Of a DNA stretch of 64,000 nt, positions 55,441 to 64,000 are shown one piece after another. A program made the translations under genes and the position numbers. The stretch comes from Bacillus sp. HSf4 (GTDB taxonomy: Bacteria > Bacillota > Bacilli > Bacillales > Bacillaceae), in NCBI RefSeq assembly GCF_029537375.1, contig NZ_CP120679.1:3949501-4013500 (forward strand). Direction: 5' to 3'. The notes beneath the pieces are model-generated. The model saw only the letters and a program-made list of their open reading frames with translations, made no database searches and had not been told where the DNA came from. Position 1 is the first letter of the stretch, and every line of letters starts with the position of its first letter.

Positions 55441-56739
55441 CTATGTCAGTCCGAGCAGTTCTTTCATTCTTTTTGCTTTCAATCCGTCCGGCAGCTCTTC
55501 AATCAGGTCAAGCGGGAAATACAATTTATGGTCCGTTCTCCGCTTGCCGGAAATCGCGTCGACAATGTCGGACTGCCGCGACAGCTCCTTAATCTGGCCG
55601 TTATGGGTCAGCAATTGGATCGGGAGGCGCTCTTCTTCCTCTCCCGGCCTGTAGAAGTCATACGGTAGGTCTGAAGAGGAATCCACCACAAGATAATAAT
55701 CAGGATCGATTCCTGATTCTTGAAACAAAGCGGTGAGTTCAAAATAGGTCGCCATCTCCTCATTCGGATTAAATTCCGCATACTGGAACAATCTGCGGTT
55801 GATAAAACGGCGGCACAAATCGGACAAAATCTCATCCTCTTCATGCTCCCATGCCTGGAAGTAATAGAGAATAATCGATTCATCAAGGCTCAAATAATCC
55901 TCCAGTGTGACGCTTCCTTCAAAAATCGAATAGAAGTGGACAGGAGCGTGCGCGAAAATATAGCCTTCCTGATGAAGCTGTTTCGCGCGGTGGAGGATCT
56001 TCGTCAAAATGACTTCCGCGCTTCTTGTCACCGGATGAAAGTAGACTTGCCAGTACATCTGGTAGCGGCTCATAATATAATCTTCGACAGCGTGCATGCC
56101 GGTCTGCTTGATGACGATTTGCTCTTCGCGCGGACGCATGACGCGGAGAATCCGCTCCATATCAAAATGGCCGTAGCTGACGCCGGTATAGTAGGCATCG
56201 CGCTGGAGATAGTCCATCCGGTCAGCATCGATCTGACTTGAAATAAGGCTGACGACCTGTTTGTTTGGATAGGTTTTGGCGATGACCTCTGCGACGTCCT
56301 TGGCAAATCCCGGGCCCACTTTTCCCAGCACCTTATTCACCTCTGTATCGCCTAGAATGATCGCTCTCGTAAAATCTTCATGGTCAAGCCGGAACACTTT
56401 CTCAAACGAGTGGGAAAACGGACCGTGTCCCAAATCGTGCAGCAATGCAGCGCACAGGCACAAATCGCGTTCGCTGTCATCCCACTCCTTCCTGCCTTTA
56501 AAAACGTCGTCAACCATTCTTCTGACAATCTCATAGACGCCGAGTGAATGGTTGAAGCGGCTGTGTTCGGCTCCGTGAAATGTCAAATAGGTCGTTCCCA
56601 GCTGCTTGATTCTGCGAAGCCTTTGAAATTCACGGGTTCCGATCAAATCCCATATCAGCTTGTCCCGCACATGGACATAGCGGTGAACAGGGTCTTTAAA
56701 CACTTTTTCTTCTGATAATTTTCCGTTTGGATACGCCAT
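55441..56739 (-). CDS. ywfO: HD-domain dNTP triphosphohydrolase-like protein YwfO
   Basis: A 432-residue HD-superfamily phosphohydrolase related to SAMHD1-type dNTPases. The metal-site residues are in RFNHSLGVYEI, ALLHDLGHGPFSHSFE and QIDADRMDYLQRDAYY, in order. I start at the ATG at 56739 after AAAGAGGG; the open frame to 56943 crosses the probable promoter. Its physiological nucleotide substrate is not shown by sequence. Confidence 0.93.
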   Translation of the reverse strand: MAYPNGKLSEEKVFKDPVHRYVHVRDKLIWDLIGTREFQRLRRIKQLGTTYLTFHGAEHSRFNHSLGVYEIVRRMVDDVFKGRKEWDDSERDLCLCAALLHDLGHGPFSHSFEKVFRLDHEDFTRAIILGDTEVNKVLGKVGPGFAKDVAEVIAKTYPNKQVVSLISSQIDADRMDYLQRDAYYTGVSYGHFDMERILRVMRPREEQIVIKQTGMHAVEDYIMSRYQMYWQVYFHPVTRSAEVILTKILHRAKQLHQEGYIFAHAPVHFYSIFEGSVTLEDYLSLDESIILYYFQAWEHEEDEILSDLCRRFINRRLFQYAEFNPNEEMATYFELTALFQESGIDPDYYLVVDSSSDLPYDFYRPGEEEERLPIQLLTHNGQIKELSRQSDIVDAISGKRRTDHKLYFPLDLIEELPDGLKAKRMKELLGLT

Positions 56740-56923
56740 TTTTGTCCCTCTTTTTTTAAACGTGAGGCAAACAGATTGCTGCCAATACGTCTCTTTTTCG
56801 GAAAACTGCATCTCTATATTGGAAGTATTGCCCGATCTTCTGTTTTCTTTAAGGTCTGTTTCTATTATATCGGGTCTGTTTTTTGAAAACATTCTTGAAT
56901 TTGCCGGCGAATTTGTTCCAAAA

Positions 56924-56955
56924 TGCAAAAACGCCTGACCCATGCGGGAGGCGGT
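56924..56955 (-). terminator. ywzC terminator
   Basis: ACGCCT/AGGCGGT arms with an inner CCC/GGG overlap the ywzC stop and are followed by TTTTTG on the minus strand. Confidence 0.7.
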
Positions 56956-57179
56956 TATTTTTTGACTTTCTTTTTCACTTTTTCGATCAGCTCATCTTCG
57001 GTAGGAGCTGACAGCGGACGATTATTGACAAATGCAAACGATTTTTTCCGTCCTGGCCCGCAATAAGACTGACAGCCGATTTCCACTTTCGCATCCGGAT
57101 CAATTTCCTTCAGGCGGGGCAAAAGCGTCTTTAAATTCGTGGCCTGACAATCGTCGCACACTCGAAATTCATTAGCCAT
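56955..57179 (-). CDS. ywzC: DUF1450 family small cysteine-rich protein
   Basis: A 74-residue protein related to the DUF1450/YuzB group, which resembles thioredoxin-fold 2Fe-2S ferredoxin fragments. Four cysteines occur as CDDC near the N terminus (Cys8, Cys11) and in [10 protein letters not shown]; the last part [22 protein letters not shown] is typical. Function is unknown. The symbol follows the B. subtilis map position between ywfO and rsfA. GGAAG precedes the ATG. Confidence 0.75.
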   Translation of the reverse strand: MANEFRVCDDCQATNLKTLLPRLKEIDPDAKVEIGCQSYCGPGRKKSFAFVNNRPLSAPTEDELIEKVKKKVKK

Positions 57180-57263
57180 TTCATACGCTTCCTTTCGTTT
57201 TGTTCATCTGTCTCTATGGAAGGCATTCAATTTTGCCGAGCTTTAAAAATGACACCATCCTTC

Positions 57264-57292
57264 ATTTTACAAGGATTCTTTCATTCCTGCAA
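57264..57292 (-). promoter_or_regulatory. sigma-A promoter of ywzC
   Basis: The minus strand reads TTGCAG, 17 bases, TAAAAT, about 85 bases before ywzC. Confidence 0.7.
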
Positions 57293-57335
57293 GAAGCGCG
57301 CTAAAAAAATCACTTCCTATTCTTTTAGCAAACTT

Positions 57336-57364
57336 GTATAAATATTTTCCAAATTGGACAATCT
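57336..57364 (+). promoter_or_regulatory. sigma-F-type promoter of rsfA
   Basis: GTATA, 15 bases, GGACAATCT fits the sigma-F pattern and spacing, about 30 bases before rsfA. rsfA is a known sigma-F gene in B. subtilis. Confidence 0.6.
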
Positions 57365-57397
57365 AATACCAATACTTACATTGGGAGTTGAGAAGTG

Positions 57398-58189
57398 ATG
57401 AAACAAAGACAAGACGCCTGGTCTGAGGAAAATGATTTATTGCTGGCTGAAACCGTTTTGCGGCATGTCAGAGAAGGGAGCACACAGCTGAACGCCTTTG
57501 AAGAAGTCGGAGACAGACTGAACCGGACTTCAGCCGCCTGCGGTTTTAGATGGAACGCGGTTGTCCGCCACCAATATGAAAAAGCCTTGCAGCTGGCGAA
57601 AAAACAGCGCAAGCAGAGAATGCGCGCCCTCGGAAACGGCCAGCCGGCGAAGAAGCGCCTGCTCTACAAACCGCCTGTCGAAACAGAGGCGATTGAGGCT
57701 GCCGAAACAGCTGTTGTTCAAGAGAAGCCGAAAGAGGAGGAAGCAAGCAAAGAACAAGCTCCGATCTCAAGCGAAAATCTGCCATATGTTGATGAAAGCT
57801 TTAAAGAAGAGTTAGCTAGTTTGTCTCACCTGCTATCGCCAAATCAGCCGCAGGCCGCCAAGCCTGCCGAAACGCCCGCAAAGATGACGATGGATGATGT
57901 CATCCGCTTTTTGCAGCAATATACGGGAAGCCAGGAACAATCTGATGCATTAAAAATGGAAAACGAGCGTTTAAAAAGGGAAAATGAAGAATTGACGAAA
58001 AAAGTGGAAAAGCTTGAAGCGGAAGTCAAAAAGCTGGAAAAAGACCAAACGACCATCCAGGAAGACTACGAAACGCTCGTCAAAATCATGAACCGTGCAA
58101 GAAAACTAGTTTTATTCGAGGATGACGAGCACGCCGCTCCGGCATTCAAAATGGACCGGAATGGGAATTTAGAAAAAATGGCTGAATAA
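57398..58189 (+). CDS. rsfA: RsfA, prespore-specific transcriptional regulator
   Basis: RsfA fine-tunes sigma-F dependent transcription in the forespore. The 263-residue protein has a Myb/SANT-like DNA-binding domain (residues 6-65, [17 protein letters not shown] and [11 protein letters not shown]). An acidic linker and a coiled coil (about residues 185-230, many Glu/Lys) follow. I use the ATG at 57398; a GTG one codon earlier is equally possible. GGGAG precedes it. Confidence 0.92.
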   Translation: MKQRQDAWSEENDLLLAETVLRHVREGSTQLNAFEEVGDRLNRTSAACGFRWNAVVRHQYEKALQLAKKQRKQRMRALGNGQPAKKRLLYKPPVETEAIEAAETAVVQEKPKEEEASKEQAPISSENLPYVDESFKEELASLSHLLSPNQPQAAKPAETPAKMTMDDVIRFLQQYTGSQEQSDALKMENERLKRENEELTKKVEKLEAEVKKLEKDQTTIQEDYETLVKIMNRARKLVLFEDDEHAAPAFKMDRNGNLEKMAE

Positions 58190-58192
58190 CAG

Positions 58193-58220
58193 AATTCTCC
58201 CCCTTTTCAATGGGGGATTT
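58193..58220 (+). terminator. rsfA terminator
   Basis: TCCCCC/GGGGGA stem (58198-58217) followed by TTTTCCCTTTTT just after the rsfA stop. Confidence 0.75.
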
Positions 58221-58297
58221 TCCCTTTTTAAGACCTTGATTTCAACCGGGAAAAATTTCATAATAAAGCTAGTCCAACATTAAAGGCGGTATGACTG

Positions 58298-58627
58298 ATG
58301 AGATTTGTTTTATATGCCGTCCAGTTCGGAACGGCAGCCCTTTTATTTTTATTTTCCGCATTGGCAAGCTGGTATGAGGGCAGCGAGCTTTTAAGAGACC
58401 GGTGGGAATGGAATTATTCAGCAAGATTCACAAAGCTGCTGCATGGAGCGGATTCGATCAAAGACGCGAGCGACATTTCACAGCTTGATTTTTTCGTTTA
58501 CGCGGCAAAACACGCGCCCGCCTCAATCATTTTAATGGCTGTAAGCCTGGCTTATATCACAGCCTTGGCAGCATATCTTCTCATCAAAACATATTTCAAA
58601 CGAAAAAGGTCTTTGCACACACTATAA
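58298..58627 (+). CDS. small two-segment membrane protein (DUF4306/YjdJ-like)
   Basis: A 109-residue membrane protein with hydrophobic segments near residues 4-26 and 72-95 and a basic C terminus (KRKRS). The central part WEWNYSARFTKLLHG and DISQLDFFVYAAKHAP resembles the Bacillus DUF4306 (YjdJ) group as I remember it. Function is unknown. AAAGGCGGT lies seven bases before the ATG. It is convergent with lipL. Confidence 0.7.
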   Translation: MRFVLYAVQFGTAALLFLFSALASWYEGSELLRDRWEWNYSARFTKLLHGADSIKDASDISQLDFFVYAAKHAPASIILMAVSLAYITALAAYLLIKTYFKRKRSLHTL

Positions 58628-58655
58628 AACCGCCTCGGATTCCCTCCGAAGCGGT
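58628..58655. terminator. hairpin between the 58298 gene and lipL
   Basis: AACCGC-TCGGA and TCCGA-GCGGTT arms (58628-58655) lie between two convergent genes. A short T-run is present only on the minus strand. Confidence 0.65.
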
Positions 58656-58678
58656 TCGCTTGCCGCTCTATTCAACGG

Positions 58679-59530
58679 CTAAGAGCGCGGTGCCAGCTTT
58701 TCATTCCGCTCGATCATGCGGAGCAGATTTTTCTCATACTCGATCTCTTCTTCAGCGGAGAGCGGCGCCTGAAAAATATCTCCGCTGAGCTCTTTCAGCT
58801 CCGTCAAAAGCGCAAGCATCAGGTCCTGTACCGAGACCTCTTGGGCGAGAAGCTCTGAGAGCGACGCCATCGTTTCCGGACGGATATCCGGATAAACGGC
58901 TTTCGTCTGGCCGCGCTGTTCTTTTAAAGCAATATTGTAAAAGCGTCTGATAAGCTCTGCGCGCTCGCTTCCGCTTCCATCGGCACACAGATAAATCTGC
59001 ACCGCCACTCCGCCTCTCAAACGCCTTTGTGAAATGCCGGCGAATTTCCTTCCGCCTATGCTCAAATCATAGCTGCCCGGACAATAGGAGCCTTCGATTT
59101 CATAGGCTTTGATTTCCGCATCGTAAGGCGCCAGCATTCTTTTGATCAGCTCATACATTGCCTCATAGCCGCGGTCGATGTCGATGCCGTTTTTCTTGTC
59201 CCGGAAAATCAGCGATACATTTAATACCCCGCTGTCCAGAACGACGGCGAGTCCGCCTGAATTGCGGACGATGACTTTGAAACCCTCTTGCTCAAGAAAC
59301 GAAATGCCCTCCTCTACATACGGAAGCCTCGTATCCTGAATTCCGAGCACGATCGTGTCATGGTGCACCCAGGAACGGGCCGTCGCCGGAGACTTTTCCT
59401 TTCCGACAGAGGCGCACAGTGTGTCATCGATCGCAAATGATTGTTTTGCGTCAAAATACGGGCCGAGACTGGATTGGTCAATGATTCTCCATTTCGGCTG
59501 GATCAGTAGATCTATCAGTTGCTTTGCCAT
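58679..59530 (-). CDS. lipL: octanoyl-[GcvH]:protein N-octanoyltransferase LipL
   Basis: LipL moves octanoyl or lipoyl groups from GcvH to E2 subunits in lipoic acid synthesis. The 283-residue protein has the catalytic Cys150 in [12 protein letters not shown]. The family segments [16 protein letters not shown] and [19 protein letters not shown] are present. I start at the ATG at 59530 (MAKQLIDLL), 12 bases after AAAGGG; the longer frame to 59611 contains the promoter. It was ywfL in B. subtilis. Confidence 0.94.
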   Translation of the reverse strand: MAKQLIDLLIQPKWRIIDQSSLGPYFDAKQSFAIDDTLCASVGKEKSPATARSWVHHDTIVLGIQDTRLPYVEEGISFLEQEGFKVIVRNSGGLAVVLDSGVLNVSLIFRDKKNGIDIDRGYEAMYELIKRMLAPYDAEIKAYEIEGSYCPGSYDLSIGGRKFAGISQRRLRGGVAVQIYLCADGSGSERAELIRRFYNIALKEQRGQTKAVYPDIRPETMASLSELLAQEVSVQDLMLALLTELKELSGDIFQAPLSAEEEIEYEKNLLRMIERNEKLAPRS

Positions 59531-59569
59531 TTTAATTGCAAACCCTTTCGTCATACATCTCAAGTACCC

Positions 59570-59578
59570 ATTATACCA
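59570..59578 (-). promoter_or_regulatory. lipL promoter (extended -10)
   Basis: The minus strand reads TGGTATAAT about 40 bases before lipL; the -35 is weak. Confidence 0.6.
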
Positions 59579-59585
59579 TTTTGAG

Positions 59586-59613
59586 AAAAGCGATGCGGAC
59601 ATTTTCCGCACGC
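59586..59613 (-). terminator. terminator of the aromatic operon
   Basis: TGCGGA/TCCGCA with flanking GCG/CGC pairs follows the pobA stop and runs into CTTTTC on the minus strand. Confidence 0.65.
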
Positions 59614-59622
59614 AAAAACTTC

Positions 59623-62225
<2,603 letters not shown>

Positions 62226-62254
62226 TTATTCCTCCGCCTCCAGATCGATTGATA

Positions 62255-63106
62255 TTAACGCACAGTGTTTTTTTCAGTGAGCCTGGCGGACCGGGTCGCT
62301 GAACACATCGGTTCAAAAGCCATGACAACATTGGAGCTGCCTGATGATTGGCCATATCCGTAATACGTGCTTTTACAGCCATCCTCCAGCACGCCCAGCA
62401 GCATGGCAATATGCCGGCCGCCTGCTTCAAGACCGGCGTTTTTCGCGTATTGAGGAAGCATGAGCTTTGCGGATACCAAATCATTGTCTGTCAGATACGT
62501 TAAGAACTGCCCGTCAAGCGCCTGCTCTGCAAGGGTTGGCATGCATTCCGGCCCCCTCACCAAATGATGGCTGAGAGCCCCGCTGGCGATAAATACGGTT
62601 TTTTTCCCGCTTTCTTTCAGCACTCTTCCGGCCAGCTGGCCCCACAAATACGTTTCCTCTAAATTGGCGGCTAATGTAACCGATAAATCGATCACCGGAA
62701 TATCGCCGTTTGGCACGAGATAACGAAGTGGAACGACTGTACCGTAATCCCAGCAATATACCGGGTCATTGACGGGAATAACGGGCAGCCCTCCATTGAT
62801 GCCCGCTTCCGCCAATTCAATTGCCAACTCGGTATCTCCTGGATAGGAATACGGAACATCTGATATTAAATTCGGGCATTCCAGCGCCGTCAACACACCT
62901 CGATGTTCCGGGGCCGCATCGACAAGATGGTCAAAGCTTGACGTCCAGTGGCAGGAAATGATGACAATCGCGTCAGGCTGAATTCGTTCAATCATTCCGG
63001 AAAGCCGCTTCATGCCTTTGACAAGCTCCTTTTGAAACTCAGGCGTTCTTTCTTCAAAGCACATTCTCGGTGTATGCGGAACAAGTGCCGCCAATTCAAT
63101 CGACAT
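62255..63106 (-). CDS. LigB-type class III extradiol ring-cleavage dioxygenase
   Basis: A 283-residue enzyme of the LigB family that opens catecholic rings by meta cleavage using non-haem iron. Candidate iron ligands are His in LAALVPHTPRM and in DAIVIISCHWTSSFDH. FIASGALSHHLVRGPE matches the catalytic-histidine region. I start at the ATG at 63106 after GGGAGGAATATAC. Given pobA in the same operon, protocatechuate is the likely substrate. The Paenibacillus PraA protocatechuate 2,3-dioxygenase is a plausible match; the cleavage position is not visible from sequence. Confidence 0.85.
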   Translation of the reverse strand: MSIELAALVPHTPRMCFEERTPEFQKELVKGMKRLSGMIERIQPDAIVIISCHWTSSFDHLVDAAPEHRGVLTALECPNLISDVPYSYPGDTELAIELAEAGINGGLPVIPVNDPVYCWDYGTVVPLRYLVPNGDIPVIDLSVTLAANLEETYLWGQLAGRVLKESGKKTVFIASGALSHHLVRGPECMPTLAEQALDGQFLTYLTDNDLVSAKLMLPQYAKNAGLEAGGRHIAMLLGVLEDGCKSTYYGYGQSSGSSNVVMAFEPMCSATRSARLTEKNTVR

Positions 63107-63130
63107 GTATATTCCTCCCAACCCTAATTT

Positions 63131-63322
63131 TTACGGCTTCGCTTTTGAAGCCGGCTTGCCGCCTATGCCCCAGTGTGTTTTCGGAATCTCTGTAACAAGA
63201 ACACGGACATTTTCTTTAGGCGCATCCAACGTGGTGCTGACCGCATCTGTCACATGCTGAATGACTTCCTCCACTTTTTCCGGCGGCCGGCCTTCTAATA
63301 TTTGAATGTGAATAATCGGCAA
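63131..63322 (-). CDS. 4-oxalocrotonate tautomerase
   Basis: A 63-residue tautomerase. I start at the TTG at 63322 because it gives Met-Pro-Ile-Ile, exposing the catalytic Pro1, and GGAGG lies eight bases upstream; the longer frame to 63343 would bury the proline. It keeps the GRPPEKV arginine and the WGIGG loop. In meta-cleavage pathways it isomerises 4-oxalocrotonate-type intermediates. It lies 17 bases after the hydratase gene. Confidence 0.9.
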   Translation of the reverse strand: MPIIHIQILEGRPPEKVEEVIQHVTDAVSTTLDAPKENVRVLVTEIPKTHWGIGGKPASKAKP

Positions 63323-63339
63323 ACCTATCTCCTCCATTT

Positions 63340-64000
63340 TCAACAGGCTGTAAACGAAACATCGCCAAGACCTTCAACATGTGCTGAAACACGGTCCCCG
63401 CGATGCAGCATGACAGCTCCCGTAACACCGCCGGTCAAAATGATGCTTCCCGCTTTCAGCTTTTCGTTTTTCCGGGCGAGCATATCGGCGAGCATCGCTG
63501 CCGAATTGGCGGGGTGTCCCACGACTGCAGCGCCTGTCCCCTGCTCTTTGACCTCGCCGTTGATCATTAATGAGACTTTTACCGAATCGAGCCTTAGACC
63601 GTCCGGTTTTCTGATTTTTTCACCAAACACGACTCTGGAAGATGACGCATTATCCGCTATAACATCTGGCAGGGTAAAAGAAAAATTTTCATAGCGGCTG
63701 TCAATCACTTCAAGAGCGGGAAGAAAAAAATCGGTCGCGGCGAGGATTTGCTCACCTGTAACACCTGGACCTTCTATATCCTCCCCCAGCAAAAAGGCAA
63801 TCTCAGCTTCGACTTTTGGGTGGATCAGCTGTTCCATTTGGAGCGCCCCGCCATTGGGCACGAGCATATCTTCAAAAATATATCCGTAGATCGGTTCTTC
63901 CACATTCATTTGCTGCATTTTCGCCCGGCTCGTCAAGCCCATTTTCGGACCGATAATCCCGCTGCCCTGCTTTGCTTTCAGCAAAATCAACTCTTTTTGT
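63340..64000 (-). CDS. 2-oxopent-4-enoate hydratase / 4-oxalocrotonate decarboxylase family, partial
   Basis: The reading frame runs off the right edge of the window, so the N terminus is missing (roughly 40-45 residues by family length). It belongs to the FAH/MhpD superfamily. The visible segments GIIGPKMGLTSRAKMQQMNV, PKVEAEIAFLLGEDIEGPGVT and the C-terminal SIILTGGVTGAVMLHRGD are typical. The family contains both hydratases and decarboxylases of meta-cleavage pathways, and I cannot tell which from sequence. It is the most upstream visible gene of the operon. Confidence 0.86.
   Translation of the reverse strand, partial: QKELILLKAKQGSGIIGPKMGLTSRAKMQQMNVEEPIYGYIFEDMLVPNGGALQMEQLIHPKVEAEIAFLLGEDIEGPGVTGEQILAATDFFLPALEVIDSRYENFSFTLPDVIADNASSSRVVFGEKIRKPDGLRLDSVKVSLMINGEVKEQGTGAAVVGHPANSAAMLADMLARKNEKLKAGSIILTGGVTGAVMLHRGDRVSAHVEGLGDVSFTAC

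Overview
The window comes from a Bacillus of the B. subtilis group, most likely B. licheniformis or a close relative. From memory of the B. subtilis map, the gene order spoIID-murAA-ywmB-ywzB-atp-upp-glyA-ywlG ... rho ... spo0F-pyrG-rpoE ... argS-speBE-pbpG-ywhDCB ... ywfO-rsfA-lipL follows the known chromosomal order, and the proteins look closely similar. It is chromosomal, moderate-GC DNA with strong Shine-Dalgarno sites and frequent TTG/GTG starts. No rRNA, tRNA, CRISPR array, prophage or insertion sequence was seen. Most genes lie on the minus strand.

Layout. 1-4 kb: sporulation and cell-wall genes (spoIID, murAA, ywmB, ywzB). 4-11.5 kb: the complete F1Fo ATP synthase operon atpIBEFHAGDC, with a long structured leader. 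11.6-17.9 kb: upp, glyA, ywlG, rpiB, ywlE, mntP, ywlC, ywlB, with a cluster of DnaA boxes around the ywlC/ywlB junction. 18-22 kb: spoIIR, the release-factor pair prfA-prmC, ywkD and racA. 22-25 kb: the malic enzyme/transporter pair maeA-ywkB. 25-33 kb: tdk, rpmE, rho, glpX, a second MurA (murAB), tal, fbaA and spo0F. 33-36 kb: ywjG, pyrG with its CTP-sensing attenuator, and rpoE. 36-43 kb: a fatty-acid beta-oxidation cluster (fadF, thiolase, 3-hydroxyacyl-CoA dehydrogenase, two acyl-CoA dehydrogenases) behind a FadR-type operator. 43-54 kb: clsB, argS-ywiB, polyamine genes speE-speB, pbpG, ywhD, ywhC, ywhB. 54-59.5 kb: a secreted metzincin, ywgA, ywfO, ywzC, rsfA and lipL. 59.6-64 kb: the 3' part of an aromatic-acid degradation operon that runs off the right edge.

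How the genes work together. Several sporulation functions are scattered through housekeeping DNA: Spo0F phosphorelay, RacA chromosome anchoring, SpoIIR signalling, RsfA prespore regulation, PbpG spore peptidoglycan synthesis and SpoIID engulfment. Sigma-H-type promoters are legible before racA and spo0F, and a sigma-F-type promoter before rsfA. The terminal operon encodes 4-hydroxybenzoate hydroxylation to protocatechuate, uptake, a LigB-type extradiol dioxygenase, a tautomerase and a hydratase/decarboxylase. This is a meta-cleavage route, not the beta-ketoadipate route.

The strongest non-coding signals are two related structured repeats at 46982-47197 and 52223-52385. On the minus strand they show hairpins capped by GUCCU or AUCCU loops, as in the Bacillaceae-1 RNA motif. 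One copy has a duplicated hairpin with compensatory base changes, and each copy is followed by a terminator.
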